Assembly: GCF_009360615.1 (NCBI RefSeq)
Contig: NZ_SPEY01000060.1
Coordinates: 1-64,000 of the forward strand
DNA: 64,000 bases
Direction of reading: 5' to 3'
DNA from: Comamonas sp.
GTDB lineage: Bacteria > Pseudomonadota > Gammaproteobacteria > Burkholderiales > Burkholderiaceae_C
The number at the start of each line of letters is the position of its first letter. Position 1 is the first letter of the stretch. Of the stretch, positions 9,002 to 19,447 are shown piece by piece. The notes under the pieces were generated by a model. It ran no database searches and had not been told where the DNA came from. It saw nothing but the letters and a program-made list of their open reading frames with translations. A program made the translations under genes and the position numbers.

Positions 9002-9439
9002 TCAGAGAGAAAGCAGCGCCCTGATCTGCAAAAGCTCCTCTTTGACCTCTTCCATGCCCATGGCATCAACGGACTCCAGGGGGCTCTGCTCCAGCATGGC
9101 CGCCAGCAGATGCGTCTGCGTTTGCGACAACTCCTGCCCGAGCCCGGGCAAGACCGGCGGGTCGACCGCCCTGCCATGTCCGGTCACCAGTTCACGCAGA
9201 CGATTACGGGCACCGCTGATGGTGAAGCCCTGCTCGTAAAGCAGCTCACGGATGCGCCGCACCATCAGCACCTCATGGTGCTGATAGTAGCGGCGATTGC
9301 CGCGCCGCTTCATGGGCTTGAGCTGCACGAACTCCTGCTCCCAGTAACGCAGCACATGAGGCTTGACGTCGCACAGATCCGCCACTTCACCGATGGTGAA
9401 ATAGCGCTTGGCAGGAATTGCTGGCAAAGATGAAGCCAT
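9002..9439 (-). CDS. MerR-family transcriptional regulator
   Basis: 145 residues from the ATG at 9439; a TTG at 9451 is possible. An N-terminal winged helix-turn-helix (KRYFTIGEVADLCDVKPHVLRYWEQEF) is typical of MerR proteins, followed by the RRGNRRYYQ wing and a helical dimerisation segment. There is no Cys cluster for metal sensing. It lies downstream of ihfA, as is usual in Burkholderiales. Its ligand and targets are unknown. Confidence 0.88.
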   Translation of the reverse strand: MASSLPAIPAKRYFTIGEVADLCDVKPHVLRYWEQEFVQLKPMKRRGNRRYYQHHEVLMVRRIRELLYEQGFTISGARNRLRELVTGHGRAVDPPVLPGLGQELSQTQTHLLAAMLEQSPLESVDAMGMEEVKEELLQIRALLSL

Positions 9440-9651
9440 GGCTGGTTGCAAGCAGTCAGTGAAGGGATGGGTGAAAGAGATTCAATCACAGCTCGCGCAA
9501 ATCCGGAGATGGCACGGCACTCCTGCCTGCGCAAGCCCTTGCAATATAGCGCGAAGAGCTGACAGGACCTTGCACCGCGCGCGACGCAAGACTGTCAGCT
9601 CTTCAGTGACCGATGCGCTGCTTGACAGGACATCGGCTGCGTGCCAGTTGC

Positions 9652-9978
9652 TCAGGATCCCGTGCCTTCGCCCTGGATCAGCTCCTTGAGCTTGCTGCTG
9701 GCATGGAAGGTCACCACGCGGCGCGCTGCGATGGGGATCAGCTCGCCGGTGCGCGGGTTGCGCCCGGGGCGCGGCGCCTTGGTGCGGATCTGGAAGTTGC
9801 CGAAGCCCGAGAGCTTGACATCTTCCCCCTGCACCAGCTTTTGCGAGATCAGGTCAAAGAACGCATCCACCATGTCCTTGGCTTCGCGCTTGTTCAAACC
9901 GATTTCGTCAAACAGCAGATCGGCCAGCTGCGCCTTGGTCAACGCGGGGCTGTCGATGCTCTCTACGGCAAGCTCCAT
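9652..9978 (-). CDS. ihfA: Integration host factor subunit alpha
   Basis: 108 residues from the ATG at 9978, preceded by a strong AAGGAGATC site; the frame is open further upstream but without support. It has the HU/IHF fold with the signature [18 protein letters not shown], which forms the DNA-bending arm, and the alpha-type start [22 protein letters not shown]. It pairs with IHF-beta to bend DNA. It directly follows pheT (28 bases), the conserved pheST-ihfA arrangement. Confidence 0.97.
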   Translation of the reverse strand: MELAVESIDSPALTKAQLADLLFDEIGLNKREAKDMVDAFFDLISQKLVQGEDVKLSGFGNFQIRTKAPRPGRNPRTGELIPIAARRVVTFHASSKLKELIQGEGTGS

Positions 9979-10006
9979 GGGTCGATCTCCTTGTGGATTG
10001 AACATA

Positions 10007-12460
10007 TCAGCGCAGACGAGCCGCAACGCGTTCCACCAGAGCCGCAATGGTGCCCTGCATGGCGGCCTCGATTTCCGCATCGGTCAGCGATGCGGTGTCG
10101 CTGCCCAGCGTCAGGCGCACGGCCAGGCTCTTTTCATCCTGTGCCAGAGCGCCCGCAGCAGCTTCCTCACCCGCCTTGAGCTTCTTGGGACGGAATACGT
10201 CGAACAGCACTGCAGAGCGCAGAATGCCGCCGTGCACACCTTGCTGCACGGCCTCCATCACCTGGGCGTGGGTCACGGCTTCCTTGACGACCACGGCAAT
10301 GTCGCGCTCCACGGCCTGGTGCTTGGCCACGGGCTTGAAAACGGGCACCTGGCGGGCCAGCACGGCATCGAGCTCGAGCTCGAACATCACCGGAGCCTGG
10401 GCCAAATCCCATTCCTGGCGCCACTGGGGATGCAGCTCGCCGACAAAGCCGATGGCCTTGCCGTCCAGCAGCACGCGTGCGCAGCGGCCAGGGTGCATGG
10501 CCGGATGCTCGGCGGGCTCGAACACGGGCCTGGCCGGTGCCAGCAGTGCTTCCACATCGCCCTTGACGTCGTAGAAGTCGACCTTGGCTTCTGCCCTGCC
10601 CCATTGCAGCTGGTCGGCAGCGCCGTAGGCGAGACCCGCCACGCGCATGGGCTGATAAAAGCCCTTGACGGTGGTGTCGGAGTCGACCACGGAGTCGTCC
10701 TTGAAGAACACGCGACCCAGCTCGAACACACGCACGCGCTGAGCCTTGCGGTCCACGTTGAACTTGAGCACCTGCAGCAGCGAGCCCAGCAGGGACGAGC
10801 GCATCACGCTCAGATGGCTGGCAATGGGGTTGAGCAGCTTGATGGCGTTGCTGTTGCCGGCCAGCTCCTGCTCCCACTTTTCTTCGACAAAGCTGAAGTT
10901 GATGGTTTCCTGGTAGCCCAGGCCCGCCAGCTCGTGGCGCACGGCATAGGGGCTGCGCTCGTTCTCGGCGCGCAGCTTGGGCGAGATCGGGGCCAGCGGC
11001 TTGGTGGTCGGCAGGTTTTCGTAGCCGATCATGCGGGCCACTTCCTCGATCAGATCTTCTTCCAGATTGATGTCGAAGCGGAAGGTCGGAGCAGTCACCG
11101 AAATCACGCCTTCCGAAGCCACGGTGGCAGGCAGACCCAGGCCGTTCAGGGCATCCAGGCATTGCTGCTGCGTCACGGCCATGCCGATGACCTTGGCCGC
11201 ACGCGCCACGCGCAGTTGCACGGCCTTGGAGGCGGGCATATTGGGCTTCTGGTCGTCCATGGCACCGACTTGCGTCTCGGGCGTGCCGCAGATTTCCAGC
11301 ACCAGCGCGGTGATGCGCTCGATGTGCTCGGTGGTGAACTCGGGGTCCACGCCGCGCTCGAAGCGGTGACCGGCGTCGGTCGAGAAGTTGAAGTGGCGCG
11401 AACGGCCGGCCACGGCCTTGGGGAACCAGAACGCGGCTTCGATGTAGATGTTCCTGGTGTCGTCGGACACGGCCGTGGCGTCGCCGCCCATGATGCCGGC
11501 CAGCGACTCGACCTGCTTGTCGTCGGAAATCACGCCGACCTTGATGAAGTCGTCGATCTTGATGGTGTTGCCATTGAGCAGCTTGAGCGTTTCGCCCTCC
11601 TTGCCCCAGCGCACATTCAGGCCGCCGCTGATCTTGTCCAGATCGAAGATATGGCTGGGACGGCCCAGCTCGAACATCACATAGTTGGAGATGTCCACCA
11701 GCGGGCTGACCGAGCGCTGGCCGCAACGCGCCAGACGGTCCACCATCCACTGGGGCGTCTTCACCTGGGTGTTGACGTTGCGCACGATACGCCCCGAGAA
11801 ACGCCCGCACAGATCGCTCGCCTCGATCGTGACGGGCAGCTTGTCTTGCGAGGCCACGGCAGCAGCGGGGAAGGACAGGGCTTTAAGAGGCGTGCCGGTC
11901 AGCGCCGACAGCTCGCGCGCCACACCGTAGACGCTCAGGCAGTGCGCCAGATTGGGCGTGAGCTTGAGCGTGAACAGCGTGTCGTCCAGGTTCAGGTACT
12001 CGCGCACGTTCTGACCCAGGGGCGCATCGGCGGGGAACTCCAGCAGGCCGCTGGCGTCTTCGTCGATGCCCAGCTCCTTGGCCGAGCACAGCATGCCAAA
12101 GCTCTGCACGCCGCGCAGCTTGCCGATCTTGATCTTGAAGGGTTTGCCATCGGCACCGGGCGGCAGCTCGGCGCCCACGGTGGCGCAGGGAATGCGGATG
12201 CCCACGCGCGCATTGGGCGCGCCGCAGACGATGTTCAGCAGCTCGGGGCCGCCCACGTCGACCTGGCAGATGCGCAAGCGGTCGGCGTCGGGGTGCTGCA
12301 CGGCTTCCTTGATTTCACCGACCACGATACCGGTGAAGGGAGGCGCCACAGGATCCAGCTCTTCCACTTCCAGACCGGCCATGGTCAGGGTATCGGCCAG
12401 TTGCTGGGTGGTCAGATTGGGGTTGCAGTATTCGCGCAACCAGGATTCAGGAAATTGCAT
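10007..12460 (-). CDS. pheT: Phenylalanine-tRNA ligase beta subunit
   Basis: 817 residues, normal length for bacterial PheT. Domains in order: N-terminal B1 and tRNA-binding EMAP-like domain ([25 protein letters not shown]), the B3/B4 editing domain, B5, the class-II-like core, and the C-terminal anticodon-binding FDX-ACB domain ([15 protein letters not shown] start near residue 720, here [19 protein letters not shown]). It forms the (alpha-beta)2 enzyme with PheS encoded upstream and removes mischarged Tyr. A 165-base spacer with repeats separates it from pheS. Confidence 0.98.
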   Translation of the reverse strand: MQFPESWLREYCNPNLTTQQLADTLTMAGLEVEELDPVAPPFTGIVVGEIKEAVQHPDADRLRICQVDVGGPELLNIVCGAPNARVGIRIPCATVGAELPPGADGKPFKIKIGKLRGVQSFGMLCSAKELGIDEDASGLLEFPADAPLGQNVREYLNLDDTLFTLKLTPNLAHCLSVYGVARELSALTGTPLKALSFPAAAVASQDKLPVTIEASDLCGRFSGRIVRNVNTQVKTPQWMVDRLARCGQRSVSPLVDISNYVMFELGRPSHIFDLDKISGGLNVRWGKEGETLKLLNGNTIKIDDFIKVGVISDDKQVESLAGIMGGDATAVSDDTRNIYIEAAFWFPKAVAGRSRHFNFSTDAGHRFERGVDPEFTTEHIERITALVLEICGTPETQVGAMDDQKPNMPASKAVQLRVARAAKVIGMAVTQQQCLDALNGLGLPATVASEGVISVTAPTFRFDINLEEDLIEEVARMIGYENLPTTKPLAPISPKLRAENERSPYAVRHELAGLGYQETINFSFVEEKWEQELAGNSNAIKLLNPIASHLSVMRSSLLGSLLQVLKFNVDRKAQRVRVFELGRVFFKDDSVVDSDTTVKGFYQPMRVAGLAYGAADQLQWGRAEAKVDFYDVKGDVEALLAPARPVFEPAEHPAMHPGRCARVLLDGKAIGFVGELHPQWRQEWDLAQAPVMFELELDAVLARQVPVFKPVAKHQAVERDIAVVVKEAVTHAQVMEAVQQGVHGGILRSAVLFDVFRPKKLKAGEEAAAGALAQDEKSLAVRLTLGSDTASLTDAEIEAAMQGTIAALVERVAARLR

Positions 12461-12543
12461 AGTCAGACTCTTTGGCGTTCATGCCAGTCGCACCGCAAGC
12501 GGTCTGCCACTGGCTGGGCATGCGTATCTCAAAAAGATGAGCT

Positions 12544-12620
12544 ATTAGCGCGCGGCTAATAAGGATTTCAGCATCAAAACTATCTGAAATCATTTCATAG
12601 CATGCGCTAGCAGCTCACTT
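12544..12620. repeat. Dispersed intergenic repeat between pheS and pheT
   Basis: The spacer holds an inverted repeat TATTAGC/GCTAATA (12544-12562) and then TTTCAG/CTGAAA arms around an AT-rich centre, ending with GCGCTAGCAGCT. From memory this resembles small elements common between genes in Comamonadaceae. It lies inside a co-transcribed pair. Confidence 0.5.
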
Positions 12621-12625
12621 TTTTA

Positions 12626-13678
12626 TTACTGAAACTGCGACAGGAAACGGATGTCGCCGTCGAAGAACAGGCGCAGGTCGTTCACGCCATAACGCAGCAT
12701 GGTCAGGCGGTCGGGGCCCATGCCAAAGGCAAAGCCGATGTATTTTTCGGGGTCCAGGCCCATATTGCGCACCACATTGGGGTGCACCTGGCCAGAACCC
12801 GCCACCTCCAGCCACTTGCCGGCCAGCGGACCGCTCTGGAACTGGATGTCGATTTCGGCCGAAGGCTCGGTGAACGGGAAGAAGCTCGGGCGAAAACGCA
12901 GGACCAGATCATCCTGCTCGAAGAAGGTCTTACAGAAGTCGGTGAAAACGACTTTCAGATCCTTGAAGCTCACGTTCTCGCCGATCCACAGGCCTTCGCA
13001 CTGATGGAACATGGGCGAGTGGGTGGCATCCGAGTCCACACGATAGGTGCGGCCGGGAGCAATCACGCGGATCTCGGGCATGGTCTGGCCGGCATCGAGC
13101 GCATTGCGGTAATTCTTGACATGCTGCACGGCATGGCGCACCTGCATGGGGCTGGTGTGCGTGCGCAGCAGATTGGGCGCGTGCTGGGTGCCGCCTTCGA
13201 CATAGAAGGTGTCGTGCATGGAGCGCGCGGGATGGTCTTCCGGCGTGTTCAGCGCCGTGAAGTTGAACCAGTCGGATTCGATCTCGGGACCCTGGGCCAC
13301 ATCAAAACCCATGGAGCCGAAAATGCCCTCGATACGCTCCATGGTGATGGAGACGGGGTGCAGCCCTCCCGCGCCACGACGGCGACCGGGCAGAGTCACA
13401 TCCAGCACCTCGGACTTCAGATGGGCTTGCAGCTCAGCGTCTGCCAAAGCCTTGCGACGGGCGGTCAAGGCCGCTTCGATCGCCTGCTTGGCCACGTTGA
13501 TGGCGGCACCGCGCGACTTTTTCTCTTCGACGGAAAGCTGCGCCATGCCCTTCATGAGCTCGGTCATCTTGCCCGACTTGCCCAGAAACTGCGCCTTGGC
13601 ATTTTCCAGATCAGCGGGGGTGTGGGCTTGCGCAAACAGTTGCTGTGCGCTTTCGACCAGAGAATCCAACTCGTTCAT
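12626..13678 (-). CDS. pheS: Phenylalanine-tRNA ligase alpha subunit
   Basis: 350 residues, the usual length. An N-terminal coiled-coil tRNA-binding arm (about residues 1-90) precedes the class II catalytic core. Motif 2 includes [21 protein letters not shown], and motif 3 ends with [17 protein letters not shown]. It carries the Phe-activation site and pairs with PheT. It lies in the conserved rpmI-rplT-pheS-pheT order. Confidence 0.98.
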   Translation of the reverse strand: MNELDSLVESAQQLFAQAHTPADLENAKAQFLGKSGKMTELMKGMAQLSVEEKKSRGAAINVAKQAIEAALTARRKALADAELQAHLKSEVLDVTLPGRRRGAGGLHPVSITMERIEGIFGSMGFDVAQGPEIESDWFNFTALNTPEDHPARSMHDTFYVEGGTQHAPNLLRTHTSPMQVRHAVQHVKNYRNALDAGQTMPEIRVIAPGRTYRVDSDATHSPMFHQCEGLWIGENVSFKDLKVVFTDFCKTFFEQDDLVLRFRPSFFPFTEPSAEIDIQFQSGPLAGKWLEVAGSGQVHPNVVRNMGLDPEKYIGFAFGMGPDRLTMLRYGVNDLRLFFDGDIRFLSQFQ

Positions 13679-13709
13679 ATCGACTCTTTATCGACTTGTA
13701 AAAATAAAC

Positions 13710-13741
13710 AAGGGCTAGTGCCTTTTCAAGCCCTAGCCCTT
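13710..13741. repeat. Inverted repeat between rplT and pheS
   Basis: Arms AAGGGCTAG and CTAGCCCTT flank a 14-base loop, giving a nine-bp stem with a GCTAG core. No T-run follows, so it is probably another small dispersed element, or an mRNA-stabilising hairpin in the rplT-pheS spacer. Confidence 0.5.
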
Positions 13742-13879
13742 GCTGTTTGTGCATCAGCAGCTACTGAACAAGACACGACTTCTGCAATCAAGTTCAAGCA
13801 AGATGCTCGCCCATCGGCAAATGCCTTTGAGGATCCTTGTCTGCAAAAGTCCTACAAGAAGTAACTACCGATCGTGACC

Positions 13880-14239
13880 TCAGGCAGCCAGCTTGGCCTT
13901 GACTTGGTCGACGATAGCTGCAAAAGCAGCCTTGTCGTGCACGGCGATATCGGCCAGCATCTTGCGGTCGATTTCGATGGCAGCCTTCTTCAGGCCGTTG
14001 GCGAATTGGCTGTAAGTCAGACCCAGTTCACGTGCAGCAGCGTTGATACGAGCGATCCACAGCTGACGGAACACGCGCTTCTTGGTACGACGGTCACGGT
14101 AGGCATATTGACCAGCCTTCATGACCGCTTGCTTGGCAACGCGGAAGACGTTACCACGGCGACCGCGGAAACCCTTGGCCAGATTCAGAACTTTTTTGTG
14201 ACGGGCGCGAGCCGTTACACCACGTTTGACGCGAGGCAT
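13880..14239 (-). CDS. rplT: 50S ribosomal protein L20
   Basis: 119 residues, full length. It starts [18 protein letters not shown], the typical very basic N-terminal extension that threads 23S rRNA, and continues with [19 protein letters not shown] and the globular C-terminal half. In E. coli L20 also represses translation of the rpmI-rplT mRNA. It follows rpmI by 26 bases. Confidence 0.99.
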   Translation of the reverse strand: MPRVKRGVTARARHKKVLNLAKGFRGRRGNVFRVAKQAVMKAGQYAYRDRRTKKRVFRQLWIARINAAARELGLTYSQFANGLKKAAIEIDRKMLADIAVHDKAAFAAIVDQVKAKLAA

Positions 14240-14265
14240 GTGTTTTCTCCTAGTTCGTCAGTGAA

Positions 14266-14469
14266 TTACAGGCCTGCGGAAGGCAACATCTTTGCGATGG
14301 AGCCCATATCGCCGGAATGCACGTTGACAATGCCACGCAGGTGACGCTTGTTCTTCGTGGTCTTCTTGGTCAAGATGTGACGCTTGAAGGCTTGACCGCG
14401 CTTGACGGTACCACCGGGACGAACGCGAAAACGCTTCTTCGCGCTGCTCTTGGTCTTCATTTTGGGCAT
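14266..14469 (-). CDS. rpmI: 50S ribosomal protein L35
   Basis: 67 residues from the ATG at 14469. The sequence [20 protein letters not shown] with [18 protein letters not shown] is diagnostic of L35. The frame is open upstream, but the family start is clear. It is first of the rpmI-rplT pair, preceded by a structured spacer. Confidence 0.98.
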   Translation of the reverse strand: MPKMKTKSSAKKRFRVRPGGTVKRGQAFKRHILTKKTTKNKRHLRGIVNVHSGDMGSIAKMLPSAGL

Positions 14470-14549
14470 GTGAATGCTCCTATTGAATTTGTGCTCGCAA
14501 GGCGGTGTGCAACCCGCACACACTTCGCTGGCCTCCGAGGCACTTGTTT

Positions 14550-14637
14550 GTCAGTCCGGCCAGGCCGGACTGACTATTGCAGGCAAGCCTGCAAATTCTT
14601 TGTCTGCCGCACAAAACAAAAGTGGGCCAAGCCCACT
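14550..14637 (-). promoter_or_regulatory. Three hairpins between infC and rpmI (possible L20 control region or attenuator)
   Basis: On the minus-strand transcript, after the infC stop, come AGTGGGC/GCCCACT (14621-14637) followed by a T-rich run, TTGCAGG/CCTGCAA (14577-14594), and a perfect 11-bp stem (arms 14550-14560 and 14564-14574, loop of three). The first looks like a weak terminator. In E. coli the same spacer carries the L20 translational operator. That this plays the same role is inference. Confidence 0.6.
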
Positions 14638-14661
14638 CTTGCCCGAAAGGCAAAACCGCAA

Positions 14662-15285
14662 TTATGCCTTATCTGCAGCCTCAGGTGCAGCAGCGACACC
14701 ATCGCCTTGTGGTTTTGCACCACCAGCGGGCTTCTTGCCACCTGCACGAGCCGGCGCAACCATCATGATCATCTGACGGCCTTCCAGCTTGGGGAACTGC
14801 TCCACCTGGATGGAATCGGCCAGATCGTCACGCAGACGGTTGAGCAGATTCAGACCCAGCTGCTGGTGCGTGATTTCACGGCCGCGGAAACGCAGCGTGA
14901 TCTTGCACTTGTCGCCTTCCGCCAGAAAACGGCGGATATTGCGCAGCTTGATGTTGTAGTCACCATCATCCGTACCAGGGCGGAACTTCACTTCCTTGAT
15001 TTCGATGACGGTCTGCTTGGCCTTGGCTTCGGCAGCCTTCTTCTGTTCCTGGTACTTGAACTTGCCGTAATCCATCAAACGGCAGACCGGAGGAGATGCG
15101 TTGGCCGCGATTTCCACCAGGTCGACATCCAGCTCGCCGGCCATGCGCAGCGCTTCTTGCAGCGGCACGATGCCCAGCGGCTCGTTGTCGGGACCAGACA
15201 GACGCACTTCAGGCGCCATGATTTCTCGGTTCAGTCGATGCTTGCGCTCTTCACGGTGGCGCCGATCGCGAAATTCAGTAGCTAT
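14662..15285 (-). CDS. infC: Translation initiation factor IF-3
   Basis: 207 residues if translation starts at the ATA at 15285. The IF-3 N-terminus reads [18 protein letters not shown] right after this codon, and AAGGGTG lies at ideal spacing before it. A GTG at 15294 is in frame but has its purine-rich sequence touching the codon. IF-3 discriminates against non-standard starts and represses its own mRNA, and E. coli infC starts with AUU, so ATA fits the family. The N domain, the lysine-rich linker ([10 protein letters not shown]) and the C domain are complete. The C-terminus has an extra tail rich in Ala, Gly and Pro. Confidence 0.95.
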   Translation of the reverse strand: MATEFRDRRHREERKHRLNREIMAPEVRLSGPDNEPLGIVPLQEALRMAGELDVDLVEIAANASPPVCRLMDYGKFKYQEQKKAAEAKAKQTVIEIKEVKFRPGTDDGDYNIKLRNIRRFLAEGDKCKITLRFRGREITHQQLGLNLLNRLRDDLADSIQVEQFPKLEGRQMIMMVAPARAGGKKPAGGAKPQGDGVAAAPEAADKA

Positions 15286-15376
15286 GGTTTTCACCCTTGG
15301 TTTGAAATGGCTACAACAGCGTAGCCGGCTAGCGTGCCTTGCACGCTGACCGGCCCGCCACAAAAATTAATCTGCT

Positions 15377-17296
15377 TCAGGCCTTGGCCGCGATGTCCTT
15401 GGCGAGCAGTTCAATGAATGCATCGACCGACATCACACCGAGGTCTTTGTTACCCCGGGCGCGCACTGCAACCGCACCAGCTGCCTTCTCCTTGTCGCCT
15501 GCGACAAGGATGTAGGGCAGCTTCTGCATGGAATGCTCGCGTATTTTATACGTAATCTTTTCATTGCGCAGATCTGTGACCACCCTAAGGCTTTGATTCG
15601 GCAATGCTTTTTGCAGCTTCTGCGCAACTTCCTGCGCATAGTCGGCCTGAGCGTCCGTGATATTGAGCACGGCAGCCTGCACGGGAGCCAGCCAGGCAGG
15701 CAGCGCGCCCGAGTGATGTTCGACCAAAATGCCGATGAAACGCTCGAGCGAACCCAGAATCGCTCGGTGCAGCATGATGGGACGATGGCGCTCGCCATCC
15801 TCACCCACGAATTCCGCATCAAGGCGCTCGGGCATGTTGGGATCGACCTGGATGGTGCCGCACTGCCATTCGCGGCCCAGAGCATCCTTCAAGGTGTACT
15901 CGATCTTGGGGCCGTAGAAGGCTCCCTCGCCGGGCAGGTATTCGAACTCGCAACCCGATGCGCGCAGACCTTCGGCCAGGGCGTTCTCGGCCTTGTCCCA
16001 GGCCTCATCGGTGCCGATGCGCTTTTCGGGACGGGTCGACAGGCGATACAGAATATTGGTGAAGCCGAAATCGGCATACACCTTCTGCAGCAGCGAGGTG
16101 AAAGCCGTCACCTCCGCCTGAATCTGGTCTTCGGTACAGAAGATGTGACCATCATCCTGTGTGAAGGCACGCACGCGCATGATGCCGTGCAGCGAACCCG
16201 TGGGCTCGTTGCGATGGCAGTTGCCGAACTCGCCAAAGCGCAGCGGCAGATCGCGATAGCTCTTGATGCCTTGCTTGAAGATGATGATGTGGCCCGGGCA
16301 GTTCATGGGCTTGAGGGCATATTCACGCTTTTCCGAATCGGTGGTGAACATGTTTTCGCGGTACTTGTCCCAGTGGCCGGTCTTCTCCCACAGGCCCTTG
16401 TCCAGAATCTGCGGACCCTTGACTTCCTGGTAGCCGTTGTCCTGATAGACGCGGCGCATGTACTGCTCGACCTGCTGCCAGACCGCCCAGCCCTTGGGAT
16501 GCCAGAAAACGGTGCCAGGCGAATGCTCGTCGATATGGAACAGGTCCAGCTCGCGTCCCAGCTTGCGGTGATCGCGCTTCTCGGCCTCTTCCAGCATGTG
16601 CAGATACTGGTTCAGCTCATCCTTGGTCGCCCAGGCCGTGCCGTAGATGCGCTGCAGCATTTCGTTGCGATGGTCGCCGCGCCAGTAGGCACCGGCCACC
16701 TTCATCAGCTTGAAATGCTTGAGCTTGCCGGTGCTGGGCACGTGGGGGCCGCGGCACAGATCTTCGAAGGCGCCTTCGCGGTAAAGACTCACATCCTCAT
16801 TGCTGGGAATGGAGGCAATGATCTCGGCCTTGTAGGCTTCGCCGATGCCCTTGAAGTACTGCACGGCCTCGTCGCGCGGCAGCACACGACGCACCACCTG
16901 CTCGTCCTTGTTGGCCAGCTCGGTCATCTTCTTTTCGATAGCGGCCAGATCTTCGGGCGTGAAGGGGCGCTTGTACGAGAAGTCGTAGTAGAAGCCATTT
17001 TCGATCACTGGACCGATGGTGACCTGGGCATCGGGAAACAGCTCCTTGACGGCATACGCCAGCAAGTGAGCGGTGGAATGGCGGATCACTTCCAGACCGT
17101 CCGCATCCTTGGCGGTGATGATGGACAGTGGCGAATCCTGCTCGATCACAAAGCTGGTGTCCACGACCTTGCCGTTGATCTTGCCGGCCAGTGCCGCCTT
17201 GGCCAGGCCGGAGCCGATCGAAGCAGCGACTTCGGCAACCGAAACCGGGCCGGGATACTCGCGCTTGGAGCCATCGGGGAGCGTGATGTTGATCAT
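15377..17296 (-). CDS. thrS: Threonine-tRNA ligase
   Basis: 639 residues from the ATG at 17296. Domains in order: TGS ([18 protein letters not shown]), the editing domain with [15 protein letters not shown], the class II catalytic core with [10 protein letters not shown] supplying a zinc-binding Cys, and the C-terminal anticodon domain. Normal length. It opens the thrS-infC-rpmI-rplT-pheS-pheT-ihfA cluster. The frame is open for 38 codons upstream, but that stretch contains a hairpin and lacks family similarity. Confidence 0.98.
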   Translation of the reverse strand: MINITLPDGSKREYPGPVSVAEVAASIGSGLAKAALAGKINGKVVDTSFVIEQDSPLSIITAKDADGLEVIRHSTAHLLAYAVKELFPDAQVTIGPVIENGFYYDFSYKRPFTPEDLAAIEKKMTELANKDEQVVRRVLPRDEAVQYFKGIGEAYKAEIIASIPSNEDVSLYREGAFEDLCRGPHVPSTGKLKHFKLMKVAGAYWRGDHRNEMLQRIYGTAWATKDELNQYLHMLEEAEKRDHRKLGRELDLFHIDEHSPGTVFWHPKGWAVWQQVEQYMRRVYQDNGYQEVKGPQILDKGLWEKTGHWDKYRENMFTTDSEKREYALKPMNCPGHIIIFKQGIKSYRDLPLRFGEFGNCHRNEPTGSLHGIMRVRAFTQDDGHIFCTEDQIQAEVTAFTSLLQKVYADFGFTNILYRLSTRPEKRIGTDEAWDKAENALAEGLRASGCEFEYLPGEGAFYGPKIEYTLKDALGREWQCGTIQVDPNMPERLDAEFVGEDGERHRPIMLHRAILGSLERFIGILVEHHSGALPAWLAPVQAAVLNITDAQADYAQEVAQKLQKALPNQSLRVVTDLRNEKITYKIREHSMQKLPYILVAGDKEKAAGAVAVRARGNKDLGVMSVDAFIELLAKDIAAKA

Positions 17297-17364
17297 GAAA
17301 TTCCTTGTCAAACCAAATTTGTGTGGGTGAGGGCCAGCGCCAGAGCTTTGGAGTTGCCTGAAAG

Positions 17365-17392
17365 CAAAAAGCGCGGAACCAGTCCGCGCTTT
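17365..17392 (-). terminator. Terminator-like hairpin in the thrS leader
   Basis: Arms AAAGCGCGGA and TCCGCGCTTT (17368-17392, loop of five) followed on the minus strand by TTTTTG, about 70 bases before the thrS start. The 130 bases before it contain further short stems (TACATC/GATGTA, AGCTGC/GCAGCT). It could be an attenuator of thrS or the end of an unrecognised short RNA. No tRNA cloverleaf could be folded there. Confidence 0.6.
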
Positions 17393-17542
17393 GATGAGGG
17401 TGTCGATCAATCTCGGGCAGGCGCGAACCTACAGCTGCCATCAGCAGCTGAAATACATCTCCGATGTAGTTCGCGGTGTCATAACCGTTGATGCCTTTCT
17501 CGCCCTTGTGAATTGAAGTCACGTCATTTTAACCCGGCAAAC

Positions 17543-17574
17543 AAAAAAGCGCCCGAGACTTTCGCCCCGGGCGC
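17543..17574 (-). terminator. Terminator of aceA
   Basis: Stem GCGCCCG/CGGGCGC (17549-17574) followed on the minus strand by six T, 44 bases after the aceA stop. Confidence 0.87.
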
Positions 17575-17617
17575 ACAACCCCTTTTTCACCTGGACAGAA
17601 TCACGATTCAACGCGAC

Positions 17618-18949
17618 TCAATGGAACTGCTCTTCCTCGGTGGAACCGGTCAGCGCCTTGACGCTGGAAGAGCCGCCCTGGATCACGGTGGTCACGTCGT
17701 CGAAGTAACCTGCGCCCACTTCCTGCTGGTGCGAGACAAAGGTGTAGCCCTTGTCACGTGCCGCGAATTCGGGCTCCTGGATCATTTCCACGTAGTGCTT
17801 CATGCCCTCGCCGCGAGCGTACTCGTGGGCGAACTTGAAGGTGTTGTACCAGTTGCTGTGAATGCCGGCCAGCGTGATGAACTGGAACTTGTACCCCAGT
17901 GCGGACAGGTCTTCCTGGAAGGAGGCGATCTGGCTGTCGTTGAGGTTCTTCTTCCAGTTGAACGAAGGCGAGCAGTTGTAGCTCAGCAGCTTGCCGGGGC
18001 AGGCTGCGTGAACGGCCTGGGCGAATTCGCGGGCAAATCCGATGTCGGGCACGCCGGTTTCACACCACACCAGATCGGCGTAGGGTGCGTAGGCCACACC
18101 ACGGCTGATGGATTGCTCCAGGCCGTTCCTGACACGGTAGAAGCCTTCCTGCGTGCGCTCGCCCGTCAGGAACGGAATGTCGTTCTGGTCGTGGTTGCTG
18201 GTGATCAGATTGGCCGCTTCGGCGTCGGTACGGGCCAGCACGATGGTGGGCACCCCCATCACGTCAGCCGCAAAACGGGCGGCAATCAGCTTCTCGACCG
18301 CTTCACGCGTGGGCACCAGCACCTTGCCGCCCATGTGGCCGCATTTCTTGACCGCTGCCAACTGATCTTCAAAGTGGACCCCGGCAGCGCCCGCCTGAAT
18401 CATGTTCTTCATCAGCTCGAACGCGTTGAGCACGCCGCCAAAGCCGGCTTCGGCATCCGCCACGATGGGCAGGAAGTAGTCGATGAACTCCTTGTCGCCA
18501 GGGTTGATGCCCTTGCCCCACTGGATTTCGTCGGCACGCTTGAAGGTGTTGTTGATGCGGCGCACCATGGTGGGCACGGAGTCATAGGCGTACAGCGACT
18601 GGTCGGGATACATGGTCTCCGAGGTGTTGCCGTCGGCGGCCACCTGCCAGCCCGAGAGGTACACGGCTTCCAGGCCGGCCTTGGCCTGCTGCATGGCCTG
18701 GCCCGCAGAAATGGCACCGAAGGCATTCACATAGCCCTTCTTGGAGCTGCCGTTGATCTTGTCCCACAGCACCTCGGCACCGCGCTGGGCCAGGGTGTAC
18801 TCGGGCTGCAGGCTGCCACGCAGGCGCACCACATCGGCAGCGCTGTAGCCGCGCTTGACGCTCTTCCAGCGAGGGTTTTGAGCCCAGTCTTTCTCGAGGG
18901 CTGCGATTTGCTGTTCACGGCTCAGTTGCTGAGTCAGGGATTGGGGCAT
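17618..18949 (-). CDS. aceA: Isocitrate lyase
   Basis: 443 residues, the size of the E. coli-type enzyme. The catalytic signature KKCGHMGGK lies at residues 201-209 with the active-site Cys at 203. Substrate and Mg-binding segments such as [20 protein letters not shown] and NCSPSFNW are intact. It splits isocitrate into glyoxylate and succinate, the first step of the glyoxylate bypass for growth on acetate or fatty acids. It is monocistronic, with a terminator after it and an AT-rich control region upstream shared with a divergent exporter gene. Confidence 0.98.
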   Translation of the reverse strand: MPQSLTQQLSREQQIAALEKDWAQNPRWKSVKRGYSAADVVRLRGSLQPEYTLAQRGAEVLWDKINGSSKKGYVNAFGAISAGQAMQQAKAGLEAVYLSGWQVAADGNTSETMYPDQSLYAYDSVPTMVRRINNTFKRADEIQWGKGINPGDKEFIDYFLPIVADAEAGFGGVLNAFELMKNMIQAGAAGVHFEDQLAAVKKCGHMGGKVLVPTREAVEKLIAARFAADVMGVPTIVLARTDAEAANLITSNHDQNDIPFLTGERTQEGFYRVRNGLEQSISRGVAYAPYADLVWCETGVPDIGFAREFAQAVHAACPGKLLSYNCSPSFNWKKNLNDSQIASFQEDLSALGYKFQFITLAGIHSNWYNTFKFAHEYARGEGMKHYVEMIQEPEFAARDKGYTFVSHQQEVGAGYFDDVTTVIQGGSSSVKALTGSTEEEQFH

Positions 18950-19447
18950 GGTGCACTCCTTAGCGGTTAAACAAGATGGGGTTGGTGTTCGTCCTTGGGA
19001 TGTACTTTATGTCTGCAAGATGATTTTTCAGAGTCTTATGTCTTATAAAAGACTGAAATTTATATTCAATAAAATCAATTACTTATTTTTATTTTTCACA
19101 ATAAGAAAATCAATTTCTCATATCGAGAAATTTTGCGGCAGCGCAACATCGCGATTTTTCATAATAAGAAACAGGATTCTTGCTTCATGAAAAATCCACG
19201 GGCTTGCCGTCGGCGGAACCGGAGTCCCCCCAGGCAACAGCAAGCATGCGGCGACGCATCCGCTAAGACACTCGCCTGGCAGATCCCTTACCCGGCCAAA
19301 TCATCAGAACAGAGGCAGGCGACACGACCAAGACAATCGCCAGTCATGCGAGAGCCAAAAAACAACAGTTCCTTGCGCCCGCGCCACACGCATCCAAACG
19401 CCCTGCCACACTGCTTGGCCTCCCTCCACACTCCATTCCGCCACGAC
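18950..19447. promoter_or_regulatory. AT-rich divergent control region of aceA and the EamA gene, with three repeated sites
   Basis: A 500-base gap with an AT-rich core (about 19010-19185) in an otherwise GC-rich window. Three related 16-base sites are visible: TTTTCACAATAAGAAA (19093-19108), TTCTCATATCGAGAAA (19115-19130, itself a palindrome) and TTTTCATAATAAGAAA (19156-19171). Start-to-start distances are 22 and 41 bases, close to two and four helical turns. They look like operators for one dimeric regulator; which one is unknown. Confidence 0.6.

Noticed and set aside
17393..17520. Possible tRNA upstream of thrS
   Set aside because: A GTAGG/CCTGC stem with a TTCGCG loop recalls a T-arm, but the loop has six bases and no acceptor, D or anticodon arms could be folded.
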